A stretch of 5,196 nt of DNA from Clostridia bacterium (GTDB lineage: Bacteria > Bacillota > Clostridia > Christensenellales > CAG-917): positions 1-5,196 of the forward strand of contig CAAEDU010000093.1 of NCBI GenBank assembly GCA_900754695.1, given 5' to 3'. The notes below the pieces were generated by a model, which was not told where the DNA came from, searched no databases, and saw only the letters and a list, made by a program, of their open reading frames with translations. Within the stretch, counting starts at the first letter, position 1. Every line of letters starts with the position of its first letter. Below, one piece after another: positions 5,145 to 5,196 of the stretch. The translations under genes were made by a program, and so were the position numbers.

Positions 5145-5196
5145 TTTCGGCGCTTTTGCACAGCCGAAACTTGACAATATGTATACTATTGCCTGC
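5145..5196 (+). promoter_or_regulatory. Possible promoter start at the right window edge
   Basis: A consensus -35 TTGACA lies at 5171-5176. A -10 at normal spacing would begin at about 5194 and is cut off by the window. Upstream, TTTCGGC (5145-5151) is inverted at 5163-5169 (GCCGAAA). Downstream, the palindrome GTATAC (5181-5186) is flanked by AATA and TATT and could be an operator. The -10 cannot be checked, so this is tentative. Confidence 0.3.

Overview
The window is a GC-rich bacterial chromosomal segment. It has two oppositely oriented gene groups, sigma-A-type promoters (TTGACA/TATAAT), strong AGGAG-type ribosome binding sites and several intrinsic terminators. Gene types and signals suggest a GC-rich member of the Firmicutes/Clostridia, possibly an uncultured gut lineage. 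This is inferred from style and is not proven. I see no phage, IS element, CRISPR array, tRNA or rRNA.

Layout, left to right. Positions 1-32 hold a terminator for an unseen rightward gene. Positions 33-225 are non-coding and contain three degenerate copies of a ~33-nt repeat. A leftward terminator (226-250) closes a two-gene operon read leftward. The first gene of that operon (995-2233) encodes an M28-family metallopeptidase with four predicted membrane helices. The second (274-978), 16 bp downstream, encodes a small secreted lipoprotein of unknown function. The operon starts from a clear promoter at 2304-2331 overlapped by two inverted repeats that could be operators.

The 445-bp divergent gap (2234-2678) has no convincing gene. 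It contains a segment (2366-2478) that could fold into a closed, pseudoknotted RNA, followed by a rightward terminator (2532-2569). The terminator lies before the rightward promoter (2624-2652) of a TetR-family regulator (2679-3248). Together these suggest, without proving, a separate small RNA.

Downstream of tetR, 95 bp away on the same strand, is adenine deaminase (ade, 3344-4984), a purine-salvage enzyme that converts adenine to hypoxanthine. A 13-bp hairpin with a GCGA loop ends two bases before its Shine-Dalgarno core. After ade come a weak rightward terminator, a strong leftward-facing terminator (5065-5097) and a possible -35 box at the right edge.

Working model: the TetR protein may control its own gene, ade downstream, or the divergent peptidase-lipoprotein operon. 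The sequence does not say which. The genes are mostly of familiar type. The points most worth a second look are the membrane hairpin inserted between metal ligands of the peptidase, the structured intergenic segment, and the ade leader hairpin. I did not find a clearly new multi-gene system.
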